Of a DNA stretch of 64,000 nt, positions 1 through 10,830 are shown in pieces. The notes beneath the pieces were generated by a model. It worked only from the letters and a program-made list of their open reading frames with translations. It did not search any database and was not told where the DNA came from. Positions within the stretch are counted from its first letter, which is position 1, and each line of letters starts with the position of its first letter. This DNA is from Cryptomeria japonica (Eukaryota; Streptophyta; Pinopsida; Cupressales; Cupressaceae), in assembly GCF_030272615.1 (NCBI RefSeq), contig NC_081407.1, positions 376,326,377 through 376,390,376 on the forward strand, read 5' to 3'. The position numbers and the translations under genes were made by a program.

Positions 1-1739
1 GTGATATTGGGTTTGCTTCTTTAAAAAAAAAATGGTTTTTGGTTCTTGAAGACTCTTCTCCAAACCTCCATGATTGTTGTTAAAATATAGGTTTCAGCTT
101 TAAAAATATGGGTTGTCCTTGGGTCAAAATTTTCTTAATGGATTCGATGTTTTAAACCCACTGACAAAATAATTTCCCATAATGTTGATTTGTAAAATCT
201 GGGAAATATATGGGTCTGTGATAAAAAGAAATGGGGATTTGGATTTTTTTGGCTTTTCATTATCTTTACTCAAAATTTTTTTTATTTTTTAATCTAAACT
301 ATAAACCAATAAAAATAAATAAATATTAAAAAAAAAATTGGAAAAGAAAATATAATTTGGGGGTTTTGGGGGGGGGAGCCAAAGCTCAACCCGCCCCTCC
401 CCTTATCGCCATCCATAGCCACTTGGCTCCACAGAGTGGTGGCCGAAGGGGCTGCGACCCATGGCGGCCGCAACAACCCCTGGCTCCATTGTGTGGAGGC
501 CGAAGGGGCTATGACCCCCATGGCAGCCGCAGCAACCCTCGACTCCACTGTGTTTTGCCACCCCTCATTTATTTTTATTTAAAATTTTATAAAGATTTTC
601 TTCAATGTTTACAGAATAAAAATAATAATATAAATATATTAAAAGTAATATATTTAATTATTATTAAAAATTTGGTGGAGATTTATATTACTATCAAGCA
701 TTAATCATTAATAATGGATTAATATATATATTAAAATATATGCGAATTTAGATAATATCTAATTAGTATATATTATTAATTATATATTAATCATTGGTCC
801 CATTATAGCAATTATTTCCATTGATTTATCAAATGTTGTAATGTTGTTATTTTTTTATTTTAAGTGGGTAAATACTGGTATTTATATATATATTATGGAT
901 TAAATCGAATGGTGAATTTTTTTACATGTATGCAAAGGAACTTTAATCTCGTTGGGAGATGTTTTTTCTTTTTACTTATTTACTTTTAATGTATTCATTC
1001 CTTTTTGTAAAGGGAAATTTTTGTGCTGCTAGAAAGGGGACTAGAGTACTGCTTCTAAACCAGCATGTCAATGATGAAAATCTAAGAATAAAATAACTTG
1101 TTTAGATGCTTAAATCAACATGAGAAAAGATTGTATTTTCCAGTTAATGCTTGTGCATGGTTTAATTTTTTTTTTTGTAATCGCTATGTTTAGAGTAATG
1201 GCACGACCTTGATAGGTTTGTTCGGACCCTGTCGTCTGGTTGCTTGTGTTTGGTCATAGTTATTCAAGTCCCTATATAGGGTACCAATAGTCAAGAGACC
1301 TTTATATTTGTTTTTGATGTGTTCAATTGGATTTTCTTCTAAAAAGGGATCATTTATGTAATTATTGACCGAAGTGGTCATTGTATAGTGGTTGTGTTAG
1401 CCTAAATGGTAGAGATGTAAATAACATGAACCTTATGTAATCTTAACTTAAATAATTACTAGAGGGGTCTTGCAATTGAGTAGACCCAAAGATTTAGCCT
1501 CTAGGGGTGAACTCCGAGATCATATCTATGTTATGTGATGTTTTTGTCTCTAATGTTTCATACTTAATGCTAGCATGTATGAATGCATTTTGTATCTGTA
1601 TAATGGGGATTTAATGAAGTTAATTTTTGAATGCATGAATATAGTCATCTTGTTAAATGTAGTAATTAGGGTCATAAAAGGATTGTAAATATGATTATGG
1701 AAAGTAATTTGTTAATGTTATTGAAAAGAAGTAAGCATG
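1..1739. other. AT-rich sequence without a recognised gene
   Basis: Reading frames here are short and match no family I recognise. The stretch is strongly AT-rich apart from a GC-rich island near 360-560, annotated separately. A 63-codon minus-strand frame at 1190-1381 has ordinary composition but no recognisable domain. Confidence 0.6.
425..559. repeat. GC-rich tandem duplication, ~58-bp unit, about 2.3 copies
   Basis: Copy 1 (425-481) and copy 2 (482-540) both begin GGCTCCA and share GGCCGAAGGGGCT followed by a GCAGCCGCA-like block. A third partial copy starts at 541 (GACTCCACTGTGT). The island is GC-rich in a strongly AT-rich setting. The two overlapping reading frames across it are probably products of the composition. 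Confidence 0.8.
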
Positions 1740-2500
1740 GAAAGAAACTCACTAGGTTACAATTAATGGATTAACTTGTCATAAAGTTGGTAATTTGAAT
1801 GTAATGAATGGATAACAAATATTGGATTAACTGTCGTAATACCTAAATTGAAATCTAATGGAAGAACCTCATTTAGTTATTTACCTTTTTATCTTAATAA
1901 ATGAACATCGTCATATTCACTTTATTTCTCTAAATTGGATGAATTCATTTAGTTATTTTTATTTCAACCTTATTAAATGCACTTCATTATAATAGCTATA
2001 ATTGATCTAAAGGGAGGAGAACACATTTAGTTTGTTATATCTTAATCTTGGCAAATGTATTTATTCATATTAACATTATTTTAACTAAAAAGAGTGAACT
2101 CATCAAGTTAGTTATATTTTAACCCTAATGGATGATCTTCATTATGTTACTTACATTTTTAATCCTTAATTTGAATGAATTGCATCATAGTAGTTATATT
2201 CTAATTAAAGGGATGAACCCATGTAGCTATATTACATTTTCACCTTAATGAATGAACTTCATCTCTTAGCAATATTTTAACTACAATAGATGAGCTCAAA
2301 TGGCTAATTACATTTTAACCCCTATAAATGAACTTCGATATATTAGTTGCATTGTATCTAAAATGGATGTCTCGCCAAGTTAACCATACTTAAACCTTAA
2401 TGGGAGAATTCTTAAGTTAACTACATTTTAACTTTATGGGGTAAAATCCCTCTTGTTAGCCACTTTTGTGACCATAATAGATGAACGCTTCATAATCTCT
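1740..2500. repeat. Degenerate ~39-bp minisatellite arranged as ~77-bp dimers
   Basis: A motif close to CTTAATGAATGAACTTCAT recurs near 1893, 1968, 2044, 2121, 2241, 2319 and 2393. A sister motif close to TAAAGGGATGAACTCAT falls between them (about 1930, 2008, 2083, 2205, 2283, 2360). Both are usually followed by TTAGTTATATTTTAAC. Spacing is about 38-40 bp for monomers and 75-78 bp for dimers. Copies are much diverged. Confidence 0.6.
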
Positions 2501-2812
2501 GTAATGTTAATTCACTGAACAAATTATATCCATGTTCCAAGTAATAACATGTAATCAAGATATCTAGTTTAATTGGATCTAATGTCGTGAGTTGAGTTAG
2601 GTGTTAAGTTACGTAATCACATTGGGAAACTCCTTAGGTTCGTTCAGTTTTCCGTTGTGTTATCTAAACGTTAGATAACTCCAATGTATCTTAATGTTGT
2701 GACTTATTATTAACACTCTTAATTATTATTATAAAAATAATAATATTTACACTCCATTTGAGTGTTTTAGCTTAATCCCTTCGGGGTTTCCTGGCGGGGC
2801 AATACATAATGC
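2501..2812 (+). repeat. Possible LTR-type fragment abutting the LINE
   Basis: The tail of this stretch carries CCCTTCGGGGTTTCC and a short inverted repeat, GGGGCA with TGCCCC around 2796-2815. It resembles the layout near the end of the Copia-like LTRs at 2948 and 7030. It stops the LINE reading frame at about 2810. No second LTR, primer site or clean end is visible, so the assignment is weak. Confidence 0.3.
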
Positions 2813-2947
2813 CCCTTGATGCAAAGAAGAAATCAAAGGAATCTCCATTGATCAAGATTGAAAATCTAGGAGTGGACACACATTGATCAATAATTTCGAT
2901 GAAGTTATCTCCAAATACAAATGCTTGAAGGACTCTGAGAAGAAAAT
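2810..2947 (-). pseudogene. LINE reverse transcriptase, downstream fragment
   Basis: Read on the minus strand, this is the stretch of a plant LINE reverse transcriptase just after the AFDRVNW motif. It contains recognisable blocks such as FGDNFIEIIDQC, FSILINGDS and FFFASRG; the usual next block is LRQGDPLSP. It is the continuation of the RT at 7551-8050, separated from it by the Copia-like element at 2948-7550. The frame is lost at about 2810, where other sequence begins, so the rest of the RT is absent from this window. Confidence 0.8.
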
Positions 2948-3467
2948 TGTTAGAACATAATGTTATTAGGGATCACATCCTTATAACATTTATATATAGT
3001 GTTCTAATATAAGGTTATAAAACCTTATATATTATTGCTTTATAAGCATATCCCATTTGAAATAATTATAATATAATAACTATTAGATTATTAATTATTT
3101 ATGAGTGAGGGTTATTCAAAAGATGTGACTAGTGAAGTCACCCTTCCTCCTATATTTGAGGAGCTTCTCTCTCATTTGAGAGGGGTGTGAATTTGGAGCT
3201 TTATGGTGAGTTGTATCACTATGCATATGAGGTATTATTGGCCATGTGGAAGTATTGGAGGAGTGTCCCTATTTTCATGTCTATTTTATTATAGACTATA
3301 TTTGTAAGTGTTTTAATTAAATGATGCTTTATGGGGTTTTTTACCCGAAAGGGTTTTCCCCATGTATATCTTGTGTAATGTGTACATTTTGCATTTATGT
3401 TTCATATTTCATTTACTTTATAATCTTGTTTATAATCATTAGTATCCTAAGATCCTAATTTCTAACA
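2948..3467 (+). repeat. 5' LTR of the Copia-like element
   Basis: It is 520 bp and runs TGTTAGAACA to CTAACA. It matches 7030-7550 along its whole length with scattered mismatches. It carries a GGGGTTTT/GGTTTTCCCC stem-like region near the end, typical of the R/U5 part. Confidence 0.9.
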
Positions 3468-3480
3468 TGGTATCAGAGTA
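3468..3480 (+). other. Primer-binding site (initiator Met tRNA type)
   Basis: TGGTATCAGAGTA follows directly on the 5' LTR end. It differs from the common plant form TGGTATCAGAGC only at the last positions. Confidence 0.88.
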
Positions 3481-6324
3481 GCTTAGGACATACTAATTAT
3501 TTTTACAGGTTATATTAGAAGATATATAGAATTTTATGGGAAAGCTCTTTATGCTCATTCAACAAAAAGCAATGACATCATTAGAATATACTTGGTGTAT
3601 CCTTTTTATTATTTCAATATTCATTTTTTTTAAAGTATTGATGGGGTACATTGATTTAGAATACACTAAGTTGCCTAATTTTTCTTGGGTAGAACCACAT
3701 GCTTGACTTGTCCTTTTTTCCCTAATTAGGTTGTACTATTTTTTTTTTTCAATTGAAAGACTAGTGATAGTAGTCATGAAATTTAAATTTAAATTTTTAA
3801 TTAAATTTTATAAAAACATCTTTCATGATCAAACAACTAAGATGCTTGCATTATAGATTTAATAATGATATCATCTTATACCTTTGAGAAAAGTTGCATT
3901 ATATTTTTGTATTAGAGTCAATTTTTTTACTAGTAATTATGAAGTTGATTGGTAGCATTCTCAAGCCTATTCCTCCATCAATTTCCTTCTTTTTATATAA
4001 TTTTTTACAATAAGACCAATTAATAATCTAATTTATAAAAATAAAATAATATTAAACCTCATTATCATTTAAAAAAAAATCACATTTATTAAAATCCAAA
4101 CAATTAAAAACCAGCTCTAATTATATTAAAGATTTCTATCTATTTATTATTCTTAGATACATATTTTGATTCTCTCCCATAGACCCTTGTACATGTCTAT
4201 TAATAGAGTACATACGACTCTCTATGACATGTCTAACTTATAGATAAAAAGCTAGTGCTTTCACATGGCACATTAAGAGTTACATCTTTTTGCTTCCAAG
4301 TGATGTGACCTATTTTGTGTATCCCTTCACTTGTAGAGCGACTCATCCAAGACATATTAACAAAAAAAGATTCACATGGTTTGATCCTTTACTTTCCAAT
4401 GCAGCGCTAACCCTAAATATTCCTCCTCCTAATGTTGTTTATCAACCAATCTATGTTTGTCTTCTAACACTTGCGATAATGGTAGCCATCAATTTGGCTT
4501 GAAGTCTCACCAATTTTGATTTTACAAGGAGGAAAGAGTTAAAAGTTAATTTATAGAGGACATTGAGTATCCCCTAATATAGTCACACTATTTCCTATTA
4601 TGTTCAAAGTTTTCAATACTGTTACCATGAACTAGAATTGATAATTGATTATTTCTAAATTTCATAGAACTAATGAGCTAGAAGTGGTTACCAAGTATTC
4701 ACCCATTTTCTAGGAAATCACAAGTTTGTGCCTAGTTCATTCACCTTGCTCATCATTCCACATTTTTTTGAGAAGTTCTCTCATACAGTTTTAGTGTGTT
4801 AAATGTAAGTCCATATTTTGCATAGTTATAATTAAAATAATCTTGTTGTCACCAACAAATATAGAGAATATTTTTAAAAGGAGCTTTGTGCTCAGTGTTT
4901 TATATATTCTTGTCTTGTTGATTTGGTACCTTGTCATTTTAGTGCAAAATTTTGGCTTCTAATGTGTTTTACACTTATATAGTGAACACTAGATTGTATT
5001 TTAATATAACTCTTTATTTATGTATCATTTTTCAACATTTATTTATTTTTTTCATGCCATTTAATACATTTGTAATTAAGTTTTTATTTTGACCCACATT
5101 CATAATTTGGATCATTGAATGTGTTAGTAGGTATTTGATAAAGGGTGGGAATTATATTCTTACACTCTTATAATAACAATTTAAATTTTGATCTTATAGA
5201 AGATGTGTCCTAATAGGGACATAATTTATCTATTTATTTTATCAAACAAAAAAAAATAACTTCTTAGTGAGACATGAACAAATAAACAAGCACTTCATAA
5301 CTAATGGTGTTGATCCTTCTATATGAAAATTTAATACAGTTTATTCATCTAGTGTTAGTTCATATTTTCAAGTGGCCCTCCCAAAGTATCTGTTATTATT
5401 TATATTAGTCCTTTAAGTGCATCACAAAAAGTCAAATATGAACTAGTAGGAATAAAGGAAGGAACATCATGATTTATCTCAAATTTAATTTTTATAGGTA
5501 TTTGATGGAGGATATGCCTTATGTTAACATTAGGAATATTCTTGATTATAGTATGTTTGATAATCAAATTCCTTAATATCAAACTATCACAATGAAAAAT
5601 AGGAAATCATTTATCTATCTATAAATGTAGGGTAAAATATTTTTTTAGCTAGTAAATATGCATAAGTCAATTTAAAAAATTCTCTTTGGCATCCTTTTTT
5701 GGAGATCTAAGTGATTTGTTACTCTATTCTATATTTGATCCATTTTTTTTCAATCATACTATGTATAATGGGTGACTATCGCCCTTATAAACTGTCTGGG
5801 GAGCAAACCTAGAAAGGATAGCTCACCCGTTGCCTAGTTTTTTTATGGATCATTACTATATGTAGTAGTATGCCTATTTTTTAAACAATAAAACTCATTT
5901 TTCATGCTTCTTCTCATGAAAATATATGTTGATTTCCTTGCATTGGATTATATTCTAAATTTATGAGGAATATTATATGATCTTTGGTAAATGACAAAAA
6001 AATAATATTATGTTCTTTCTTTGCACCAAAAATGAAGTTGATTACTATGTTAATAACTATATTGTTTCTTCTATGATGAGTTTATGAGTTCAAAACATAT
6101 GGTGCAAGTGCTATTAGATGGATGGTGCAATACTTTAATAAGAAGACTATCTTGTATGTGTCTTGGAATCAAATGGACAAAATATGAATGTAGCTCTTGA
6201 AGAATCAATATGGCCTTGAAGATTTTATGAAGAGTTCCATTTGGATACATATGAAAGTGCCATATTACTTGAAGTTACTTTACTCTTCCTAGAAAATATC
6301 TTTTCTAAGGATCAAAATGAACAT

Positions 6325-6430
6325 TGAAGATCATGGGCACCTCACTCAAGTGAAAGCATTCTATAATAAAGGCATCTTGAAGATCATGAGAACCTCACTC
6401 AAGTGAAATCATTCTATAATAAAGACATCA
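6325..6430 (+). repeat. 53-bp tandem duplication inside the Copia-like element
   Basis: Two copies (6325-6377 and 6378-6430) both begin TGAAGATCATG and contain CCTCACTCAAGTGAAA and ATTCTATAATAAA. They differ at a few bases. The duplication is near the 3' end of the interior and just upstream of a second purine-rich run at about 6475. Confidence 0.85.
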
Positions 6431-7018
6431 ATTTGAAATCCTTTATGTAGTGATTGGCTTTGAGGTGATGCCATTGAGGGGGAGTGTGCATGTCAATGAA
6501 ACCACGTAGTGGCTAAATCCTAGTTTTAAAATCCTACCGGTAGGCATATGTCCTAATAGGTATGAAATAAGACCTATATAGGCATTAGTAAGTCCTATAA
6601 GCCTGTAGATAGGCATATGTAAGTCCTTTTTGTTTTAATTACTGCAACTAGGCATTCGTAAGTCCTATAGGCACATTTGTGCTTAAGTTCTACGAGCATA
6701 TTGTAAATTCATCTCCTTGTAAATCTTCCACTTGTAAAATAATTGTATTAAGTCCTACAACCACTATGTAATGAACTTGGGGAGAGGCTAATTTGAGGAG
6801 AATGTGGCTCCAATATAATTTTTTAAGACCTCATAGCATCATTTTAAAAATACCAGGATTATAAATCATGACAAGATGACTTTCATGTAGTCCAAAATGC
6901 ATGATCTTCATGTTAGCATATATTTGTGTCCCTTTTAATCACTATCAAAGAAGACCTACATTATTGGGCTGCTTCATTTTTTATTTTATGGAAATTGACA
7001 TGTGATCCACTATCAACA

Positions 7019-7029
7019 TTAAGGGGGAG
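7019..7029 (+). other. Polypurine tract
   Basis: TTAAGGGGGAG lies directly before the TG of the 3' LTR, the expected position for plus-strand priming. A similar run, GAGGGGGAG, occurs at about 6476 without an LTR start that I can confirm. Confidence 0.85.
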
Positions 7030-7550
7030 TGTTAGAACATAATGTTATTAGGGATCACATCCTTATAACATTTATATATAATGTTCTAATATAAGGTTAG
7101 AAAACCTTATATATTATATGCTTTATAAGCATATCCGATTTGAAATAATTATAATCTAATAACTATTATATTATTAATTATTTATGAGTGGGGGTTATTG
7201 AAAAGGTATGACTAGTGAAGTCACACTTCCTCCTATATTTAAGGAGCTTCTCTCTCATTTGAGAGGGGTGTGAATTTGGAGCTTTATGGTGAGTTGTATC
7301 ACTATGCATATGAGGTATTATTGGCCATGTGGAAGTATTGGAGGAGTGTCCCCAAGTTCATGTCTATTTTATTATAGACTATATTTGTAAGTGTTTTAAT
7401 TAAATGATGCTTTATGGGGTTTTTTACCAAAAAGGGTTTTCCCCATGTATATCTTGTGTAATGTGTACATTTTGCATGTATGTTTCAAATTTCATTTACA
7501 TTATAATCTTGTTTATAGTCATTAGTATCCTAACATCCTAATTTCTAACA
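7030..7550 (+). repeat. 3' LTR of the Copia-like element
   Basis: It is 521 bp, begins TGTTAGAACA and ends TCTAACA, and matches the left LTR. Small differences (for example ACCAAAAAGG here against ACCCGAAAGG on the left) indicate that the insertion is not very recent. Confidence 0.9.
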
Positions 7551-8050
7551 AAAACTCCAATTGACTCTATCAAAAGCTTTCAATAGATCCAATTTTAGAA
7601 AAAAAAACTAGGTTTTTTATTGATAGATAAGGAATGAATATTCTCATGCACCACAATTATAGAATCCAAAATCTGCCATGTAGGAACAAACCCATTCTAG
7701 TGTTTTTAAATTAAAGAGGGGAGATATTTCTTAAGCCTAATCACAAGGATCTTGGTGAAAATTTTATAGATAGAATTGCAAAGACTAATAGGTCTAAAAT
7801 CATGTAAAGAACATGCATAAGGTTTCTTGGGAATGAGGACAAAGAAGGTGGCATTCAGCTCCTTCAGAAGAGCGCGGTACCCAAAAAACTCTTGTGTTAC
7901 GATGACCACATCAGAGCATAAGATTTGCCAAAAGTTTTGAAAGAAGAACATAGGGAAGTCATCAGGGTCAGGGACTTTGTTACCTTCAAAAGAGAAGACC
8001 ACATTGTGAACTTCATCATGAGTGGGGATTCTGAACAGCTCTAAGTTCAT
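7551..8050 (-). pseudogene. LINE reverse transcriptase, upstream fragment
   Basis: A 114-codon frame (7706-8050) contains the typical LINE RT lead-in: EVHNVVFSFEGNKVPDPD, then NATFFVLIPKK, then DFRPISLCNSIYKIFTKIL. After a stop and a frame change it goes on with QILDSIIVVHENIHSL and the KAFDRVNWS motif, which carries one of the catalytic aspartates. A run of nine A on the plus strand (about 7601-7609) probably causes one of the frameshifts. In plant LINEs this domain carries out target-primed reverse transcription. The palm part with the YADD-type motif is not present here or at 2810-2947. Confidence 0.88.
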
Positions 8051-8679
8051 ATCCTGAGAGACAATGTTGGGAACTTCCTACAAGATCCTATCTTGGGCTA
8101 AAGCATTAAGAGGATCATCAACCAATAAGAGAATAGTGAAGTAACTGATGACTTCCTAGAAAATATTTTCATGCTTATGAATCCATCTCTGGGCAAGCTG
8201 AATTTTACTGATTCTATTAGTAGCCCTATGCTTGAGGGTTGTCATATGAAAAATAGTATTTTTGTCATGACTTTTAATCCACAAGGCTCTAGATATCTAC
8301 TTCCAAAATTCCTCCTCTTTGGAAATAATATCATGTAGTTTAGTTAAAATCTCACTTTCTTTGTTTGAGACGTCATTATCAAACCCAAAATCTTGGATAT
8401 GCTTTTGAACCTCCTCAAGATCCTGCTTGAGCTTATCTTTAATTTAGAAAATATTACCAAAAGAGGACATGTTCCAAAATTGAATATTAGACTTGACATT
8501 GGATAGCTTTTGGCAATATGAAACATGATCATACCCTGAATATCAATATTTCACCACTCCATAATGTTATCATGGATGTCAGGGGCCATCAGCCACATTT
8601 TCTCAAATATGAAGGGGTATGCCTTTCTTCAAGACAATGGAGTCATTGAAAGACAAATAGGGAAGTGATATGATCCTAC
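8051..8679 (-). pseudogene. LINE ORF2 linker between endonuclease and RT
   Basis: This is the stretch between the endonuclease and RT pieces, in the same orientation. A 62-codon frame lies at 8344-8532. Phrases such as the ILGLIMTSQTKK segment fit the low-conservation linker of plant LINE ORF2. It has many stops. Confidence 0.5.
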
Positions 8680-9223
8680 TCAGGACAAGGCATTGAGTTT
8701 ACACGAAGTATTTTGTATCCAATCAGGAGAGACACAAATCCTATCTAGCTTAACCTGAATGAGATCCTCCCTATTGCATCTGTTGGACCAAGTGAATTTA
8801 GCTCCAATAAGATCTAGATCCAATAGGCTCAAAGAATTAATCATTTTAGCCAAGACTTTCCTACTATCAATAGAAATAGGTATGCCTCTCCAAGTTTGAG
8901 AGAGACGTGTTGAAATCAACCAAAAGAATCCATTTCTCATTAGCAAAAAATGATCTAGCATGGAAAATGGAAGACCAGAGAACTTTTATAGTAGTTATAC
9001 CATTAGGAGCATAGATGTTGGAAATAATCCAAGAGGATCCATCTTTAAGATTATAGAATCTAGTAGTAATGTGATTAGGAGAAGAGAGAACCACCTTACC
9101 ACATAATAGTCTCAGATTCCAAAGCATGGTGATACCACCTGAAGCACCATCTGCATCAACACAGTGAACACCACAATCTCCAAAAATTGTCAATTTAATC
9201 TTTTCCACTTTATTGCCAGGCAT
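8680..9223 (-). pseudogene. LINE apurinic-type endonuclease domain
   Basis: Two overlapping frames (8867-9223 and 8680-8961) together give an AP-endonuclease-like domain. It contains GGITMLWN, WIISNIYAPNG, a WILLVDFNTSL block equivalent to the GDFN motif, then SLLDLDLIGAKFTWSNR and LDRICVSPDW near the C-terminal half. A frameshift separates the two pieces near 8870-8960. In intact elements this domain nicks the target. The expected GDFN reads VDFN here. The C-terminal SDH motif is not clearly visible. Confidence 0.8.
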
Positions 9224-9428
9224 TTTAGTTTATTTAACAAGGCAGATATCCATCTTATGATCCCTAACCAATTTCGAGAGAAGATCATGCTTATGGGGAT
9301 GATTCATTTCCCTTATATTCCATGAAATAATTTTCATTTAGAAAGAGAGCAAGATCCCATACCCATTTCTGGTAAAGTTCTCTGGGCTCCATCCACAATG
9401 GAATCCCGACTCTGCCTATCTCTACTAA

Positions 9429-10160
9429 CTACATTGGGTGGTCTCCGAACACCCCTTGAATCCGACCCACAATTTGCCTTTTGTCTATTCTAGTTGAAAC
9501 CCCCCTAGAGGCAGGAGTAGTTTGGCCAATACGGGAGTTGCTTCTTCTATTTTTGGGTTTGACCTCAATAAAAGGATAAGAGTCCTCTTGGGATGATTCT
9601 AGTGTGAGAGAAACCTGAGGTTTCGCCTCAACAGAGTTACCCATATCAATGACTACTTGAATTGGAATATCTGAGACAGTTACATTAACATTAATAGTAT
9701 TGCCTTCTTCATAGGGATCATTCACAATAGGGGGCTCCAAAATATTCTCCTCTAAGAGCGGAGGGTCAGGATCAGGGACCACAGGTACTTTTGAATTAAA
9801 ACTAGCTCTAGGAAAGACCCTATCCCCCACAACTAGGGGAGGGATAAAGGGATTAACAAATCCATTAGATTCATTGCACAATCCTTCTAGAGGAGGATCA
9901 GAGGGAAAGGCATCCCTCTTCTCTAAGAGCAGCTTGTCATTCCTCTTTCTCCATTCCTTCTTTAGCTTAGATGTACACTGCCTGGCCCAATGAACCACTT
10001 TTTTACAATAGAAACATGCAAAAGGGATGGATTCATACTCCACTTTATGCACCCATCTGCCCAGCTTAGAGAAAAGATCAATCTCGAATGGAATGTTTGA
10101 AGACTGTTTGACAATGACACACAATCTGGCATAAACCAGGTGTCTTTTAGCTATAGTCAT
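9429..10160 (-). pseudogene. LINE ORF1 (nucleic-acid binding, CCHC knuckle)
   Basis: This 243-codon frame begins inside a DUF4283-type region: upstream codons for YRVDP are still in frame before a stop at about 10183. Residues 50-63 form a CX2CX4HX4C zinc knuckle (CFYCKKVVHWARQC). A low-complexity proline- and acid-rich tail follows. This is the usual layout of ORF1 of plant L1 elements, which coats the element RNA. The first half of the N-terminal domain is missing, so the protein is 5'-truncated. Confidence 0.82.
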
Positions 10161-10172
10161 TGGGTCAACTCT

Positions 10173-10830
10173 ATAATGTTATAAAAATTTCCCACATTCA
10201 AAGAAAGTGGCGTGTTGCTTGATAGTATAGATAGATACAAATGAGAATTTGGTCATTAAATATAGCATCCTACTGCAAATAAAAAATTGACATCATGGTC
10301 AATTCATATCAACTATTGTGATGAATTCAATAACACATCAATTTTAAATTATAATTTTTAAAGTTTAGTGTCTTAGAGGTTTGTATTCACAAATTTAACT
10401 CTGGTCAATATTGTGGCTATAAAAATGAATTGAGATAATGAATGGATGAAATAGAGAATATGAATGTATGTTACTAGGAATAGGTAAGAATCCTGTAATT
10501 TGAAAGCTTTAATATCATAATATGTTAGTTGTATGCTAATCAATGCATAAATGAAGAAAAATATAGGATACATATAATGTTAAAAAATTCCCAAATTCAA
10601 AAAAAGTGATGCAATTTGAGACATTAGAAAAATTAAATAAATCTCAAATAAAATCAAGAGTACATAAAAATATGCATTACTTGTTTAAAAAATGTTACAG
10701 AAAAGAATCCAAAAAAAAATAATTTGATGTGATTTGAGATATTCAAAATAATTCAAATAAAACTCACATAAAATCAAGATTATATAGAAATATACTATTT
10801 ATAATCTATTTTTTAAATTATTGCCTAAAT
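10173..10830. repeat. Diverged direct repeats at the LINE 5' boundary
   Basis: AATGTTATAAAAATTTCCCACATTCAAA-like sequence occurs at 10173 and again at 10577. A related block with ATTTGAGAYATT and CTCAAATAAAATCAAGA occurs at about 10610-10660 and 10730-10790. The copies are partial and AT-rich. They may belong to the element or sequence that truncated the LINE. Confidence 0.5.

Larger units (their letters stand above)
2948..7550 (+). mobile_element. Copia-like LTR retrotransposon, probably non-autonomous
   Basis: Two nearly identical ~520-bp repeats begin TGTTAGAACA and end CTAACA, and they flank about 3.6 kb. The left repeat is followed at once by TGGTATCAGAGTAG, the usual initiator-Met tRNA primer site of plant Copia elements. 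The right one is preceded by AAGGGGGAG, a polypurine tract. The flanks are AAAAT (2943-2947) and AAAAC (7551-7555), a probable 5-bp target duplication with one change. I found no convincing gag, integrase or reverse transcriptase in the interior, only frames up to 70 codons (for example 4290-4502). It is therefore a decayed or non-autonomous member. It sits inside a LINE. Confidence 0.88.
7551..10183 (-). mobile_element. LINE (L1-like non-LTR retrotransposon), interrupted and 5'-truncated
   Basis: In minus-strand order there is an ORF1 with a CCHC knuckle (about 10183-9429), an endonuclease region (9223-8680) and a reverse transcriptase (8050-7551). This is the order of plant L1-type LINEs. 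The RT is cut by the Copia-like element at 2948-7550 and resumes at 2947. On the 5' side, the frame that should continue upstream of MTIAKRHL is closed at about 10183, inside the domain that usually starts ORF1. Frameshifts and stops throughout show it is dead. Confidence 0.85.

Noticed and set aside
1190-1381. 63-codon minus-strand frame
   Set aside because: Composition is protein-like, but I recognise no family and see no neighbouring exon.
4290-4502. 70-codon frame inside the Copia-like element
   Set aside because: No similarity to gag or pol and no start context; probably chance in non-coding interior.
6470-6500. A second 3' LTR start after GAGGGGGAG at about 6476
   Set aside because: The following TGTGCATGTCAATG has no matching copy on the 5' side, so it is not supported as an LTR; it may be an internal purine tract.
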